This document shows positions 35,801 to 47,308 of a stretch of 64,000 nt of DNA, piece by piece (within the stretch, counting starts at the first letter, position 1; each line of letters begins with the position of its first letter). The DNA comes from Sophora flavescens. Its lineage: Eukaryota; Streptophyta; Magnoliopsida; Fabales; Fabaceae. The translations under genes and the position numbers were made by a program. The notes beneath the pieces were generated by a model that was given only the letters and a program-made list of their open reading frames with translations, made no database searches and was not told the origin of the DNA. The DNA lies in assembly GCA_030762895.1 (NCBI GenBank), contig CM061064.1:135949847-136013846 (forward strand), read 5' to 3'.

Positions 35801-37059
35801 AAAGGATTATTGGTTGGAGTAGATACTGTAAGGGTATACCAGCTATCAAGCACATACCTTGTATAAGATTAGCAGATTGAGAGGATTCAACTCCCCTCAC
35901 GGTAAACACTCTTCCAGTGGCTTGAGGTCTGGTCACTTGTGGTCTTGCTACTGGGATTCCTCTTCCAGCTCCACCTCTATTGTCTCTAGTTCCTCTTTCG
36001 ACAGCTGTCGACTGGTGCATAACCATTTGTCTGCAATCTCGTGTCACATGACCTGGTTTCCCACAGTTGAAACAGCTGGGCCTATTTGTACAGTCTCTAG
36101 CATAATGTCATCCTCCACATCTGAAGCAAACTAAGCCTTGCGGTTGCTGACCCGTTCTAGCCACCGGTGCTAGTGCCGGTGTTTGCCCGGGTCGGGCATA
36201 TGGTCTCTCTCCATTGAGAACCACTTCCTCCGCGACTCTGGAAACTCGATTGGTTAGGACCTCCACTCCTCAGTTGTTTCTGTTCATTGACCATCCTTAG
36301 GTCTATACTTTCAATGGAACTACATCTCTCGACTAGTTCTGGGAAATACTGTATGTCAAGAGACACTACAGCCCTCTGCGGCTTATCTGAGTCCTTCCTC
36401 AAATCTTCTACATTGCCAGCCTCACTTGGAAACCTCTGATAGAATTCCGAAAACATGATCAAAGCCTCAAAACGTGATGCATACTCACCAACAGACATGT
36501 TGCCTTGTTTGAGGTTTGTGAATTCCTTTTCCTTCTCGCGTCGAACTAGACGAGGAAAATATTTTTTGAAAAAGCAATCAGTGAATAACTTTCAGTTAAT
36601 GTTCCTATCCTCAGCTTCCAACAATCTATTCTTTCCCTTCCACCAGAATTATGCTCCTTCGGTTAACATGAAGGCAGCATAGGTCACTTTCTTCTCCTCG
36701 CTGCAGCGTATAGTACCGAATATCTTTTCAATCTCTTGTAACCACCATTTCGCCTTCTCTGGGTCATGCTTTCCTCGGAATTGAGGTGGCTTTCCGTTCA
36801 TAAAATTAGTCAATCCGGCATCTTCAGCTGCTACCTCCCTTCTGCTTCTTATTTTCTAGCTGCTCTTTGTTCATCTGCAGCATCTCAGCATTCTGCTGGG
36901 TTTGCAATAGCATAGCAGCAGCTAGGGTTTCCATTGCACTTGGAGTCGCAGATGATCCTCCTCCATTCTCAGTATTGTCGACATTACCATTGACAACTCC
37001 AATAATCCTTTCTGGAGTTCCTCACCACTGTTAGTTGGACGTCCTCTTCCGCGAGTCAT
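35801..37059 (-). pseudogene. gag of element E, decayed, two zinc knuckles
   Basis: ATG at 37059 begins MTRGRGRPTNSGEE. The capsid follows in broken frames: GKPPQFRG, DPEKAKWWLQEIEKIF, KKVTYAAFMLTEGA, then an open stretch MSVGEYASRFEALIMFSEFY (36498-36157). Two CCHC zinc knuckles occur near 36130-36040; the second, CFNCGKPGHVTRDC, is complete. A basic tail (PVARPQVTRPQATGRVFTVR) leads to protease. Stops and frameshifts prevent translation. The order is that of Tekay gag. Confidence 0.8.
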
Positions 37060-37308
37060 GATTCTGTTAAAAGAAATCATTCGCTCTTATTAGTATGACA
37101 TATAATACTACATAGACAAGTATATAAATACCATATGCCATACTAATATTAACCTCTCACATCAGATTCGTACACACTACCCAACCTCTAAGCAAAGTCA
37201 AAATCCGATGTGGATTCAACTAGACACAAATAGAAGAACAACATCCTAAACCTCGCAGTCCTTGATTTTGATCGAACATAACTCCACAGTCCGTTTTAGA
37301 ACGAAACT

Positions 37309-37320
37309 GCTCTGATACCA
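37309..37320 (-). promoter_or_regulatory. primer-binding site of element E
   Basis: TGGTATCAGAGC on the minus strand, three bases from the LTR end at 37324, matches the initiator Met primer. Confidence 0.92.
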
Positions 37321-37323
37321 AAA

Positions 37324-37530
37324 TGAGACACCCCGCTGTGCCCCTTTGTGTCATTAGATTAAAACCTCATTATTTAATTACTTAGTCGCACGCTTAATGT
37401 GAAAATACGTAAAGATTAAAAAGACTTAACTTAAAAAGTATACAACTTTTTATACAATGGCATATCACAATATAAGTATATTTTGCATATTACAAACACT
37501 GCCGAGGATATAATGCATATTACAAAACAC
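37324..37530 (-). repeat. truncated 5' LTR of element E with filler junction
   Basis: Only the last ~205 bp of the LTR remain (TGAGACACCCCGCTGTG onward). At the break a short block, GCATATTACAAA(A)CAC, appears twice (37487-37502 and 37514-37530) before X sequence starts with GGATCGTCCTGAAATTT. Such filler is typical of end-joining repair. Confidence 0.8.
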
Positions 37531-37622
37531 CGTCGGATCGTCCTGAAATTTTATATAAAGATTCAAGACTTGTGGTTCTTCATATCCAATGGTCCGAAAT
37601 TTGAAATCATGTCCATAGTTGG
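37531..37622 (+). repeat. duplicated piece of LTR X, left of the solo LTR
   Basis: GGATCGTCCTGAAATTTTAT and following bases match 29368-29460. It continues at 42090 after the inserted solo LTR, with the GTTGG duplication at 37618-37622. Confidence 0.85.
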
Positions 37623-38218
37623 TGTAACACCCCGTTTTTCGTATGCTTCTTTATCGGTAAATAATGCTTTAATGTATTTATTTTCGATAAAATCCAGAAG
37701 ATGATTTTATTTAAAATAAAATCATTTTCTTGTGTTGTTTTACCATTTGAAGCCCCAATAAAATTTTCGGTCGAAAATTCAGACAAAAACTATGCTGGTT
37801 CTCACTACTGCATACAAGTTCACCGAGCCGAAAACAAAATTTTAATTCGTGAACGAGACAATTAGTGTTTTTATGATGTTTTATGTGGGTTGGTAAATTC
37901 TCAAAATTTTGTTGTCCGGGAATAAAATATAATATTTTATCCGGACGAAACCTTCAGAAAATACGATCGGATGTGCAACCGGTTACGTATTTAAGTAGTT
38001 AAAGGAACCCTAAAGAAGGAGAAAAGACTTGATGGGAATCTCATTTAATGTTATGACACACCTAATGGAAAAGAAAATCCTAATTACACTTCAAAATCTT
38101 ACTTTTCACTTTCTCTCTCCAATCACATCACATCACATTAACTCTTAATCCACTCTTCAAGAAACTCAACTTCCTTCTCCTTCTTCCTCTTAAGGCCGTG
38201 CACTTCCACCCATCCCTC

Positions 38219-38226
38219 TATAAATA
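38219..38226 (+). promoter_or_regulatory. TATA box of the G2 solo LTR
   Basis: CTCTATAAATAGCACTT lies about 600 bp into the LTR after a pyrimidine-rich stretch. Confidence 0.6.
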
Positions 38227-38829
38227 GCACTTATCAACTTCATTTAAACACTTTCCTTTCTCCTACTTCATTCTTAAGCTTTCATCTTTTCACTTCAAGC
38301 TTCCAAAGCTCTTGTTTTTACTCTTCTTTTCACAAAGTGTTATTCATCAAAGTTGTTCCTCTTGTTTAGGGTAATACTCTCATGTATTCTTTTCTTTAAA
38401 AACTTCATCTTTTTCTAAAGTTTCTTCTTCATGTCATTTATGAGCTTTTATCTTCAAAAATCTCTCAAAAATGGTAGAAAACTCCTTTTGAGTTGAAACC
38501 AATTTCTATGGCCTTGTATTTACTTGTAGTTTAACATACTAAAAGGTTGTGTAAAACAAAGATTCCTAACCTCTACTTCTTAATGAGGCCGAACCATACC
38601 TATGGTTTTGATGGATTTTGTTTCAACTTTTACAAGTGTGAGTTTGTATTTAAAGATTTGTTTTTCCAAAATGATCATTGACCAAGGCTCCTTTATGTTA
38701 AAGGATGCTATGTCTAAAGTGATTGGAAAGTTTCAAGATTTGTTTCCCAAAATGATCATTGACCAAGGCTCCTTTATGTTAAAGGATGCTATGTCTAAAG
38801 TGATTGGAAAGTTTAAATATTTTACTCTA

Positions 38830-39215
38830 CTTTATGTCATTTACTTTTATGTCATTCATGTTTATGCCATTTACTTTAAGTCATTTACCTTATGCCATTT
38901 ATATTTGTGCTATTTACTTTATGTCATTTACATTATGTCATTTACCTTATACCATTTATATTTGTGCTATTTACTTTATGTCATTTATATTTATGCCATT
39001 TACTTAAAGTCATTTACTTTGTGTCATTTATATTCATGCGATCTACTTTAAGTCATTTACTTCATGCCATTTATATTTATGCCATTTACTTTAAGTCATT
39101 TACTTTATGTCATTTCCATTATGTCATTTACTTTTATGCCATTTATATTTATGCCATTTACTTTAAGTCATTTACTTTATGTCATGCCATTTACTTTATG
39201 ACATTATACTATGTT
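38830..39215. repeat. CATTTACTTTATGT array in G2 solo LTR
   Basis: Irregular tandem copies of (A)TGTCATTTACTTTA and ATGCCATTTATATTT occur. They yield long spurious open frames rich in Phe, Tyr, His and Ile in the plus strand. Nearby, a 91-bp block (CAAAATGATCATTGACCAAG and following) is repeated twice at about 38666-38815. Confidence 0.88.
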
Positions 39216-41071
39216 GTTTCCAAGATGATCATGGACTTGAGCTCCATAAGTTATTGGATGCTAAAAGGTCTAAGAGATTGGAAGAATTTAAAGATTTTTA
39301 TCATAAAAACCCAAGGATGGCCGAACCTTAAAGGTTATGGACCTAGGGTGTTTCGTTTTTCATTTATCCAAAGTGATCATGGTTTTGAGCTCCTTACTAT
39401 TAATGGATGCTAAACCAAAGAGATTGGAAATTTTAAATGTTCCTAGCCTATTTTATTGATCAAGGCCGAATCTCCATCAAGGTGTAACTTGGTGGGATTT
39501 TTGTTCAACTTTGTTTTAAGTAATCATGCTTTAAACTCTTAGCACTTGCGGATCATAAATCCCTAAGTTGCATATGTTTTGGAAACTTCTAACCCTAAGT
39601 TCTTGGTTGAGTTCTAATCCTTTGAACCTTGTGTCTTGAAACTTAGATTTGCCTCCTAACCAACCTTGAAGAACGTCCGCAAAACCGTTTATTTTCTTAC
39701 ATTCTCTTACCTTCTTAAGGTAAGAGGGGATTTCCTAAAGATATTCAATAACTGTATGCATGTGTGTAGGTGTTTAACTGGATATTTATATGTTGATTGA
39801 GCTTACTTGATTATTTAATGTGCTTGAACTGTTGTGCTATTATCTGATGATTGAACTGTACTTGTTCTAAATGATATAATGCATATATGTGATGAAATGC
39901 TTTCAACTGTGATATTACCATTACACTGATGATATACACTGTTGTTGATTGAAAGTTTGCTAAGCCAGACGTGCGTCTGTGCTCAACCATAATAAGGATT
40001 AAAAACCTTAATAAGCTTTGAATATGAAGGGATTGGTGTTCTTTTCCAAAAGCTCTTTAAACTTAAAGTACTTGTTTTAAATGTTGAAATGATTTTGGTG
40101 TACTATTGTTATACAAGAGGAAAATCCTTTTCGAACTATGTGTCTTCAAGTGAAAACTTTCAACAATATTTGACAATATCCTATTGGGGGAAATATTTCA
40201 AAGATAAAAGAATTTCATAGATGCTTTATAAAAGGATTTTCAAAGAAAATGTTTTTCCTAAATATTTTAGAAACTTTCCGATAACCTGGATAGGTTATCG
40301 AGGATTCGGTTTTGGATTTGTTTTTCACTGAACGAAAAATAAGTACTTATGAAAGTGAATCTAGTACGCGAGACGTCGCCTCTAGTATTCAGTGATGTGC
40401 ACGTGATCTTGGATCAGTGTTAATTCGGGACTACGAGTCCTGGCTATGATATTAGGGACTTGGGTCCTAATCACGTTGTGTTGGACTGTGTCTTCTAACC
40501 GCGTGTGATGATTATGATTAAAGGTGAAGGTTGTTTTCTACGACCACAACCCTTGACTGCGGCCACGGTCTTGGGCATTGTGATTGAGCATTCGGACTAT
40601 GAGTCCTATGCTTCTGAGTTCTCAAGTGATGGGGAAATGATGATTAAGTCGTTAGCTTTGAGCAGCGACAGTGAAAAGAATGAACACAAAGAAATCCTTT
40701 AAATAAAATATTTTATCATGTGCATTTCCCCAAGCAGACGTGCTATTGATGATTAAATCAGATACAAGGTGGTATCTGGGAGTCTGTCCATGTAAACCGA
40801 GTTAAGAGGCACATGTGACGTTGCCCGTCCTGAGACCTTAATGCATGAGGGTAAGGGGGTAACTGCCCAGGTGGGCTAGAGCTTGACCAACTCTAATGAT
40901 TCTCCAGTGAAAAGAGACGGTGTTGAGATCTCATGAGATTAAGTTAGAGCCTGATTTTGAAGTGCCATGCATCTTTTCGAAAGATTGGCTGTGCGGGTTT
41001 GATGCCCTTTGATATAACACTGATATATTGCGAATATGCATGATTTAACTGCGTATATGATTCTGTGATGT

Positions 41072-41683
41072 ATGTATCATGTATATGGTTGTTGTGGGAT
41101 ATATCTTATGACGGTATCTCACTCTTGCACAAATGTATGCTTGTTCTTTTCTCTTTGCTTCGGGAACGCACGTACTCTTAGATGGATCCGGAAGTCCCTC
41201 TGGCACCAACGAGTTCGAGGAATGAGGTCTTCGACCATTTGCCAAGCGGGGAGTTGGACCATTCATGAAGGAGCAACGACTGCGACCTACCAGGGACCAA
41301 TCACGACTACTGAGACTAATGCAAACGGAGTACCTATACGGAGGATCCACACAGTCGAGTCTCAGACTGTGGCACTTCCACCCCCGTGGTTCTACCTCCA
41401 CATGCTACAGGCCACCGGACTTCTTCACGAGCACCTTGACCCTGTCGGACCGCTCGAAGAAGATCCAGTGGAGGAGGAGGATCCCGAAGAGGATCCGGAG
41501 GAAGACCCCGACGAATTCATAGAGATTGAGGAGGAGGAGGAAGAGGAGCCCGAGTACCACCCACAAGATCCTGACGACGACGACATGATCATCGATGATG
41601 GCGGCGAAATTATCGATCCGGCAAGTGGTTCCTCGTCTGAAGGTAGCTTCTGCGGTCACTCCAAGTCCAGGAGATATGGATAG
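41072..41683 (+). CDS. acidic ORF inside the G2 solo LTR, function unknown
   Basis: This is a 203-codon open frame in the sense direction of the LTR. Residues 1-30 are hydrophobic and Cys-rich, and the middle is ordinary. Residues about 125-185 are extremely acidic (DPVEEEDPEEDPEEDP, then IEEEEEEEPEYHPQDPDDDD). There is no similarity I can name. Other LTRs here have a short acidic frame in a similar place: E solo LTR near 42810-42730 minus (REDPVDECNQEELDGTPYEP) and Y at 27688-27780 (LEDSMEEPIAQELDETPYEP). It could be a small LTR-encoded peptide, part of a spliced leader, or chance coding in a GAG/GAC-rich repeat. Confidence 0.35.
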   Translation: MYHVYGCCGIYLMTVSHSCTNVCLFFSLCFGNARTLRWIRKSLWHQRVRGMRSSTICQAGSWTIHEGATTATYQGPITTTETNANGVPIRRIHTVESQTVALPPPWFYLHMLQATGLLHEHLDPVGPLEEDPVEEEDPEEDPEEDPDEFIEIEEEEEEEPEYHPQDPDDDDMIIDDGGEIIDPASGSSSEGSFCGHSKSRRYG

Positions 41684-42089
41684 TTCGTCGTTGGTTTTTG
41701 GAGTTTGCCCTGATGGTCCCTTGGCTTCTGGAGTCTTCTTTTGATCCTTATGCCCGATTTTCCCCAGTCCCAGTGTGATGGAAATCTTTTACTTACCTTT
41801 TCAGTTTTTGTATCAATGTGAGTTGGCCAGTTCGATAAGGCCTGTTTTGTAACCAGAAAACCTAAGATCCCAAGTGGGTCGGCTATCTATTGATATGTAT
41901 GATGTTTATTCACATGTTCTGAGTGTTCATCATTGTTTCTTAACTACCGCTTACAAGGAAAAAAAAATAGGTACCCTTTTTCAGTAACCCTCCTAACAAA
42001 GGTTATATTTCCGAAGGCGACCAGCGTTTTAAATAAGTTTCTTTTCCGCAAATAAGTAACCATGTGATGACAGGTTTTAGGGTGTCACA

Positions 42090-42441
42090 GTTGGAGATAT
42101 TCAGCTCATAATGTGAACCTGGATGGTGAGAAACTCAACTCGTGTAACTTATAACCTATCACCATAGAACGGCCATCCGAGGTTCGTTCACCGTTGGATC
42201 GGGCTAAAACTTTTGGATGAGGTTAAGGACAAGTATTTCTACGTTGTCACCGCTAAATTTTGTAATTGAAGGTCTGTAGCTGAAGATATAGACCTCGCAT
42301 AGTAGCCCGTTTTGGGTACATTTCCCTTGGATTCTTGAGCTCACTCTTGAATCCGACTTCCCCTAAGTCCAGCCGCTGTTCTCATTTGTGGACGTTGTTG
42401 GAAAGCGTGTCGAGGCTCATTTCAGTAGAGTGGACGCATTC
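42090..42441 (+). repeat. duplicated piece of LTR X, right of the solo LTR
   Basis: It matches 29462-29809 through to GTGGACGCATTC. The CATTC at 42437-42441 is the left target duplication of the E solo LTR. Confidence 0.88.
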
Positions 42442-45400
42442 TGAGACACCCCACTGCGCCCCTTTATGTCATTAGATTAAAACCTCATTATTTAATTACT
42501 TAATCGCACGCTTAACATGAAAATACGTAAAGATTAAAAAGACTTAACTTATAAAGTATACAACTTTATATAGAATGACATATCACAATATAAGTATATT
42601 ATGCATATTACAAAACACTGTTGAGGGTATCCTATCAGTAGGATTGCTCACAGTCATATACTTAGACAAAGTGTTAAACAGTGGAAAACATATTAAAAAT
42701 ACGCCTCACAAGACGCACTGGCCTTAACTAACTAGACCCCAATCACCATGGATCACAGCTCGTCCTCCAGCCTCCGGTTCGTAGGGAGTTCCATCCAACT
42801 CCTCCTGGTTACACTCATCCACAGGGTCTTCTCGTACTATTCCACAAGGAGAAAATACAATATACAGAAATATATAGGGGATAAGAAACAGTTCTATCAT
42901 CAAAAAGCGAAAAAGAGTCATAGTAAATTATACAGTAATTTTCACAGACAATCAATTCACCTAAATAACAAATCATCCTCAAATTAATATATCATCATCT
43001 ATCCTCAATCTCATGCTACTCAAGGACACCATAGTTGCACACCTATTCCCTAAGGTGAAAGTGGTCTCGTGAGAACTCTTGATTTTACGTGTATTATATT
43101 ACCAATACATGGTGTATTATATTACCAATATACATAAGTGTTATACGTGTATTATATTACCAATACACGGAGGTGTTTTACGTGTATTATATTACCAATA
43201 CACGGTGTATTATATTACCAATACATAGATGTCATCGTGTATTATATTACCAATACACGGTTTTGGACAACAACACCTATAGTTGAATCTTACCAACCCA
43301 TTTTAACAACATCCTAGTGCCTTAACCTTCCATTAGAACTTGACACATATTATATGCCATAACACCTCTTTAACATACATCATCTAGGTTAGGCACTTCT
43401 AAATCATCATTATCATCACACCCAAAACAATCATCTCTTAGACAACATTTATATCTTTCCTTAAAATCCAATAAGCATAATAATAAAAACCAGGCAGATC
43501 ATGCATAATACAATATCAATCAAAATATTCCCATATCACCAACATAGCACAAAATCAATTCAATAAAGGTAATAAAATCAAATAAACCATCAATAATATA
43601 AAATCAACCTAATATCGATAAACCTACAATCCCCGAATCACCATTGGTTTTTCAGAAAAGGTTTCCAATGCGATTTTGGTCTTGTCGATTACTCGAATGC
43701 TAGTAGGGTTTAGGTCGCCTTACACAATTATTATATAATCTACTACTTATCAATTCCGATGATAGGTTGGTTCTTTCCCCCACCTGGGTTATCACCGAAC
43801 TCCCGAACTCGAAGCTCCTCGTTGTCACACCATAAAGTACTAACTCCACCTTCAACCAATCAACATAATAACCAATAAATCAAACAAACTCATCTATGTT
43901 CTCTTTAGGCTAGGTTTGGCCATTGATTTTAAATTAGAGTTAGGATTCTTTTCTCAACATAAGCCTTTGGATACTTATCACTTAGGTTCTATGTAAATTA
44001 GATAAATTGTTATAACTTGAAAATATGGAATAAAAATCATCCAACCACTTAGGGTAGGTTTCGGCTTTGTATTACAAAATAGGCTAGGGTTTTCAAAAAA
44101 ACACAATTTCTCGGATCAATGATCTTAGAGTATTAAAGATTATGAATCAATCATTAGATTTCAGAAATCAATCAAAAACCTTTCACCCCTTTTATGTTAG
44201 GGTTTTAGCCTCTTTAGTATAAGTAGGCTAGAAATTCCCAACCCTTCTAAGCTCTTAGACTTAGCATCCAAATGTATTAAGGAGCTCAAGTGCATGATCA
44301 TATTGGAAAATTAAAACAAAACATCCTAGCTTCACAACCATCATAGGTTTGACCATCATAGGATAAATAGGCTAGAAATCTTTAAACTTTCCAATCTCTT
44401 AGACTTAGCATCCAAATGTATTAAGGAGCTCAAGTCCATGATCATATTGGAAAATGAAAACAAAACATCCTAGGCCACTATTACATAGTTTCAGCCATCC
44501 TTGGAAAAATAGGTTAGTGATGTTTGTTTGATACAAGCTCTTAGAATATGAAAGTAGAGATTAATAGAAGTCCATAGAAATTCGTTTCAACTCAAACAGA
44601 GTTTTCTACCATTTTCTTGAGATTTTAGAAGTTAAAAGAGCTTTAAGAACATTTTAAGAAGACATAAAGTAAACTCATGAAATAAGTGTAAAACTTGAAA
44701 TAGAAGTGTATGAGAGGGTTACTCTTGAAACTAGAAAAAAAAGTATGAAGAACTTGAAGCTTGAAACTAAGTAAAAATGGAAACTTTTAGTGTTAGAAAC
44801 TTAAAAATGAGAAAGTGAAGAAGTAGGAAAGTGATGAAGAGAAAATGAAATGGGTATTTATAGAGGGAGAGATGATATTGGCGTGAAAGAGAAGGAAGGA
44901 TCAAGTCTTGATGGCCAAGTTTTGGCTTATGCCTTGTTTGGTTGAAGAAGAGATAGAAAAATGGGTTTTTAGAATATAATATGATATAATTTGAAAAGTG
45001 TGATGATTACACTTTTGGAGTGTGTCATAACCCATGTCCATAACATCCCATCAAGTCACTTCAATTCTTTTGGGCTCTCTTTTCTGCTCCATTGCGTATC
45101 CGGTTCAAGTTTCCGATCGCATTTCACCCGGAATAAATATTATATTTAGTTTCAGAACTCAAATTTTCAAAAAATTTCAACATCATACAAAACATCACAA
45201 AAACACTAACCGTTTCTTTCACGGTTCAAAATTAGGTTTTCTGCTCAGTAAACTTGTACTGGCAGTGAAAACGCAGACCGACTGTCGTCTGAATTTTCAA
45301 CCCAAAATTTTACCGTAACCCTCTACCATCAAGTAGACTATGAATATCATTTTATTTTATTCAAAAACACTTTCAAAAAATCAAATTAAAAAATAATTAA

Positions 45401-45447
45401 TTACATTTTAACTTGATAAACAATAAAATTAAAATCGTGTCATTACA
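42442..45447 (-). mobile_element. solo LTR of element E family, 3006 bp
   Basis: TGAGACACCCC to GTGTCATTACA, flanked by CATTC on both sides (42437-42441, 45448-45452). It carries a shorter hairpin array (43088-43262), the 17-bp motif at 43490-43506, fewer 144-bp repeats and the TATA box at 44855-44862. The right CATTC joins directly to the rest of LTR X, so this copy marks the true E insertion site. Confidence 0.9.
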
Positions 45448-47123
45448 CATTCGAAGCTTTTACGGGAAAGCATGCAAGTCTGTATGGTGGGGGAAAAAAC
45501 CGATGTCGTCAGGGAGGCAAGAGTAGTTTAGAATACAATGATATGCGTAGGGGATCCTAAACCCTACAAGAGGTTGTGTAACCAACAACACTTAAGTCGC
45601 AATGGTGGCTACAGTGGAGTAGTACCACTGAAGGTTTAAGCATTGTGGTTTTAGCAACAGTAGGTTGATTTACCGTTGATTTGAGGTTGTATGTTTAGTA
45701 TGATTATGTTTGTTGTTATAATATGTTTGATAATATGCTTGACGTTGCTGGGATGGTTGATATGTTGTATGCTAACATGCTTATTGTTGTTGTATATATG
45801 TTTATGATATTATATGATTTTATGCTTGAGATGATAACATGGTCTGTCTATTTTCGTAGGATAACTAATATGAGTAAGAAATTCCATGAGATTGATGACA
45901 TGTACTGTGATGGTATATTAAGCTGCTTGTATGATTAGAGTTAGGTGAGGATTACTGTTGATTGGACGATGTATGATATGGGTGGAATTGATAGTACGTG
46001 TGTTAGTACCTCATTTGATGAATTAGCTAATGTGTGTTGTTCTGAGTAATGAAACCTTAGGATTATGATGTTTAGGTACTAAGCCATAGTTAGTATTGAG
46101 ACGAGTTGGTGAGATTCACGATGTGTTTTGTTGTATTTCATCACCGCATGCATTGGATAGACGATCATCCTGAAATGCCGGGGATGGATCAGAATAGTGG
46201 ACGAGTATCCTGAAATGATGGGGATACGTCGTGACATTGGACGATCATCCTGAAATGCTGGGGATGGATCGAGATAGTAAACGAGCATCCTGATGTACTG
46301 GGGATGTGTCGTGTCGAGTATCCTGAAATGTTGGGGATACGTCGTGATAGTGGACGATCATCCTGAAATGCTGGGGATGGATCGAGATAATGGACGAGCA
46401 TCTTGATCTGCTGGGGAAGTGTCGTGACGAAGTGAGAGAATACCTTATCTGCTTAGGATGTGCGGCACGGTGGTGAATGATACAACTTGATCTTGTCAAG
46501 GATGCATCGTGGTGATTGCATCTTCTTGTACGTTTAGCTGTATGAACAAGGGTGGGCCTGATTGGAATGAGAGCTTGGGGATGATTGATACGTGTGACTT
46601 GAAGGATGGTTGTGCGTGCTATGTTTGTATATGTGCTGTCATTGTATTTTATTCTACTTCTATATCCCATTTCATGATGACTGTAGATTCTTATCACCTA
46701 TTTCTCTGTGTTATTGTATTTATTGTTTTTGGACGAGAAGACTCCGACAAAGATTTCTCTTTTTGAAAGAGAGAAGCGTCACAGAAGCGAGCATACTCGG
46801 TAGCAGCAGAGAACACTCAACGGAGGTGGTCTGAGCAGTAGTGGAGTCCTCGTTCCTACTACTAGTGTAGGTGGAAATGTTAAACTAGTCCTTTAGTATA
46901 TGGCCAGTGAGTTTTTTATATTTTAATTTATTTTGATGAGAGGTTCCAGCTAGGCCAAGTCGTTGTATTTTATATGTACCTTCGCTACCTTCTGTACTCT
47001 GATGTTCTGGATTTACTGTTATGAATGCAAATATATGTTTTATAGTAATAGAAGTTTTTACACATGATTTATATTATTAAAGTTAAGTGTTCCGTTCCAT
47101 GTGATACTCGGAAGGGTGTTACA
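45448..47123 (+). repeat. 5' LTR of element X, second part
   Basis: It continues LTR X from CATTCGAAGC to CTCGGAAGGGTGTTACA, immediately before the primer site. Joined to 28704-29809 it gives an LTR of about 2.8 kb. It contains the 40-bp minisatellite at 46161-46440. Minus-strand frames across that array are artefacts. Confidence 0.82.
46161..46440. repeat. 40-bp minisatellite in LTR X
   Basis: Units starting ACGANCATCCTGAAATG with GGGGATGGATCGAGATAGT occur at 46161, 46201, 46241, 46281, 46354 and 46394, with one short unit near 46314. Alternate units differ (GGGATGGATC against GGGATACGTC), hinting at an older 80-bp period. Confidence 0.9.
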
Positions 47124-47128
47124 TTTAG

Positions 47129-47140
47129 TGGTATCAGAGC
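47129..47140 (+). promoter_or_regulatory. primer-binding site of element X
   Basis: TGGTATCAGAGC, five bases after the LTR end, is an exact initiator Met primer match. Confidence 0.93.
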
Positions 47141-47308
47141 AGTTCGGTCGTAACTAGACTGTGGAGACTTTAAGAGTGTCGGAATTGGCCATATTTTGTC
47201 GACTCCGCAAGAGATATCGACCATGTCTAGATGAGTAGAATGGTGTGTTTGACTGATTGTGTGTTGTATATGGATAATAAGTAGATATACATAGATATAT
47301 TTCTTATT

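Larger units (their letters stand above)
29810..37530 (-). mobile_element. Tekay-like chromovirus E, nearly full length, 5' LTR truncated
   Basis: On the minus strand it has a 5' LTR remnant (37530-37324), primer site, gag, protease, reverse transcriptase, integrase with chromodomain, CGAGGACGAAATTTT, a polypurine region and a 3' LTR (33143-29810). Its left flank is CATTC, which is also the flank of the E solo LTR at 42442. The RNase H segment is deleted and all frames except reverse transcriptase are broken. Confidence 0.88.
37623..42089 (+). mobile_element. solo LTR of a G-related family (G2), 4467 bp
   Basis: It begins TGTAACACCCCGTTTTTCG and ends TTTAGGGTGTCACA, with perfect 5-bp duplications GTTGG at 37618-37622 and 42090-42094. 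Both ends resemble the reverse complement of the G LTR ends (TGTAACACCCCGATTTTCG; GTAACCATGTGATGAC followed by TAGGGTGTCGCA). No internal region or second LTR is present, so it is a solo LTR left by LTR-LTR recombination. It has TATAAATA at 38219-38226 and its own tandem array at 38830-39215. Confidence 0.88.

Noticed and set aside
38602..39413. Overlapping long frames in the G2 solo LTR
   Set aside because: They are translations of the CATTTACTTTATG array in several frames; no domain or codon bias.
46079..46697. Minus-strand frames of 69-150 codons in LTR X
   Set aside because: They read through the 40-bp minisatellite, which is open in several frames by chance.
7688..47140. GCTCTGATACCA and TGGTATCAGAGC strings as tRNA gene pieces
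   Set aside because: Only 12 bases match a tRNA end, each directly beside an LTR, so they are primer-binding sites.
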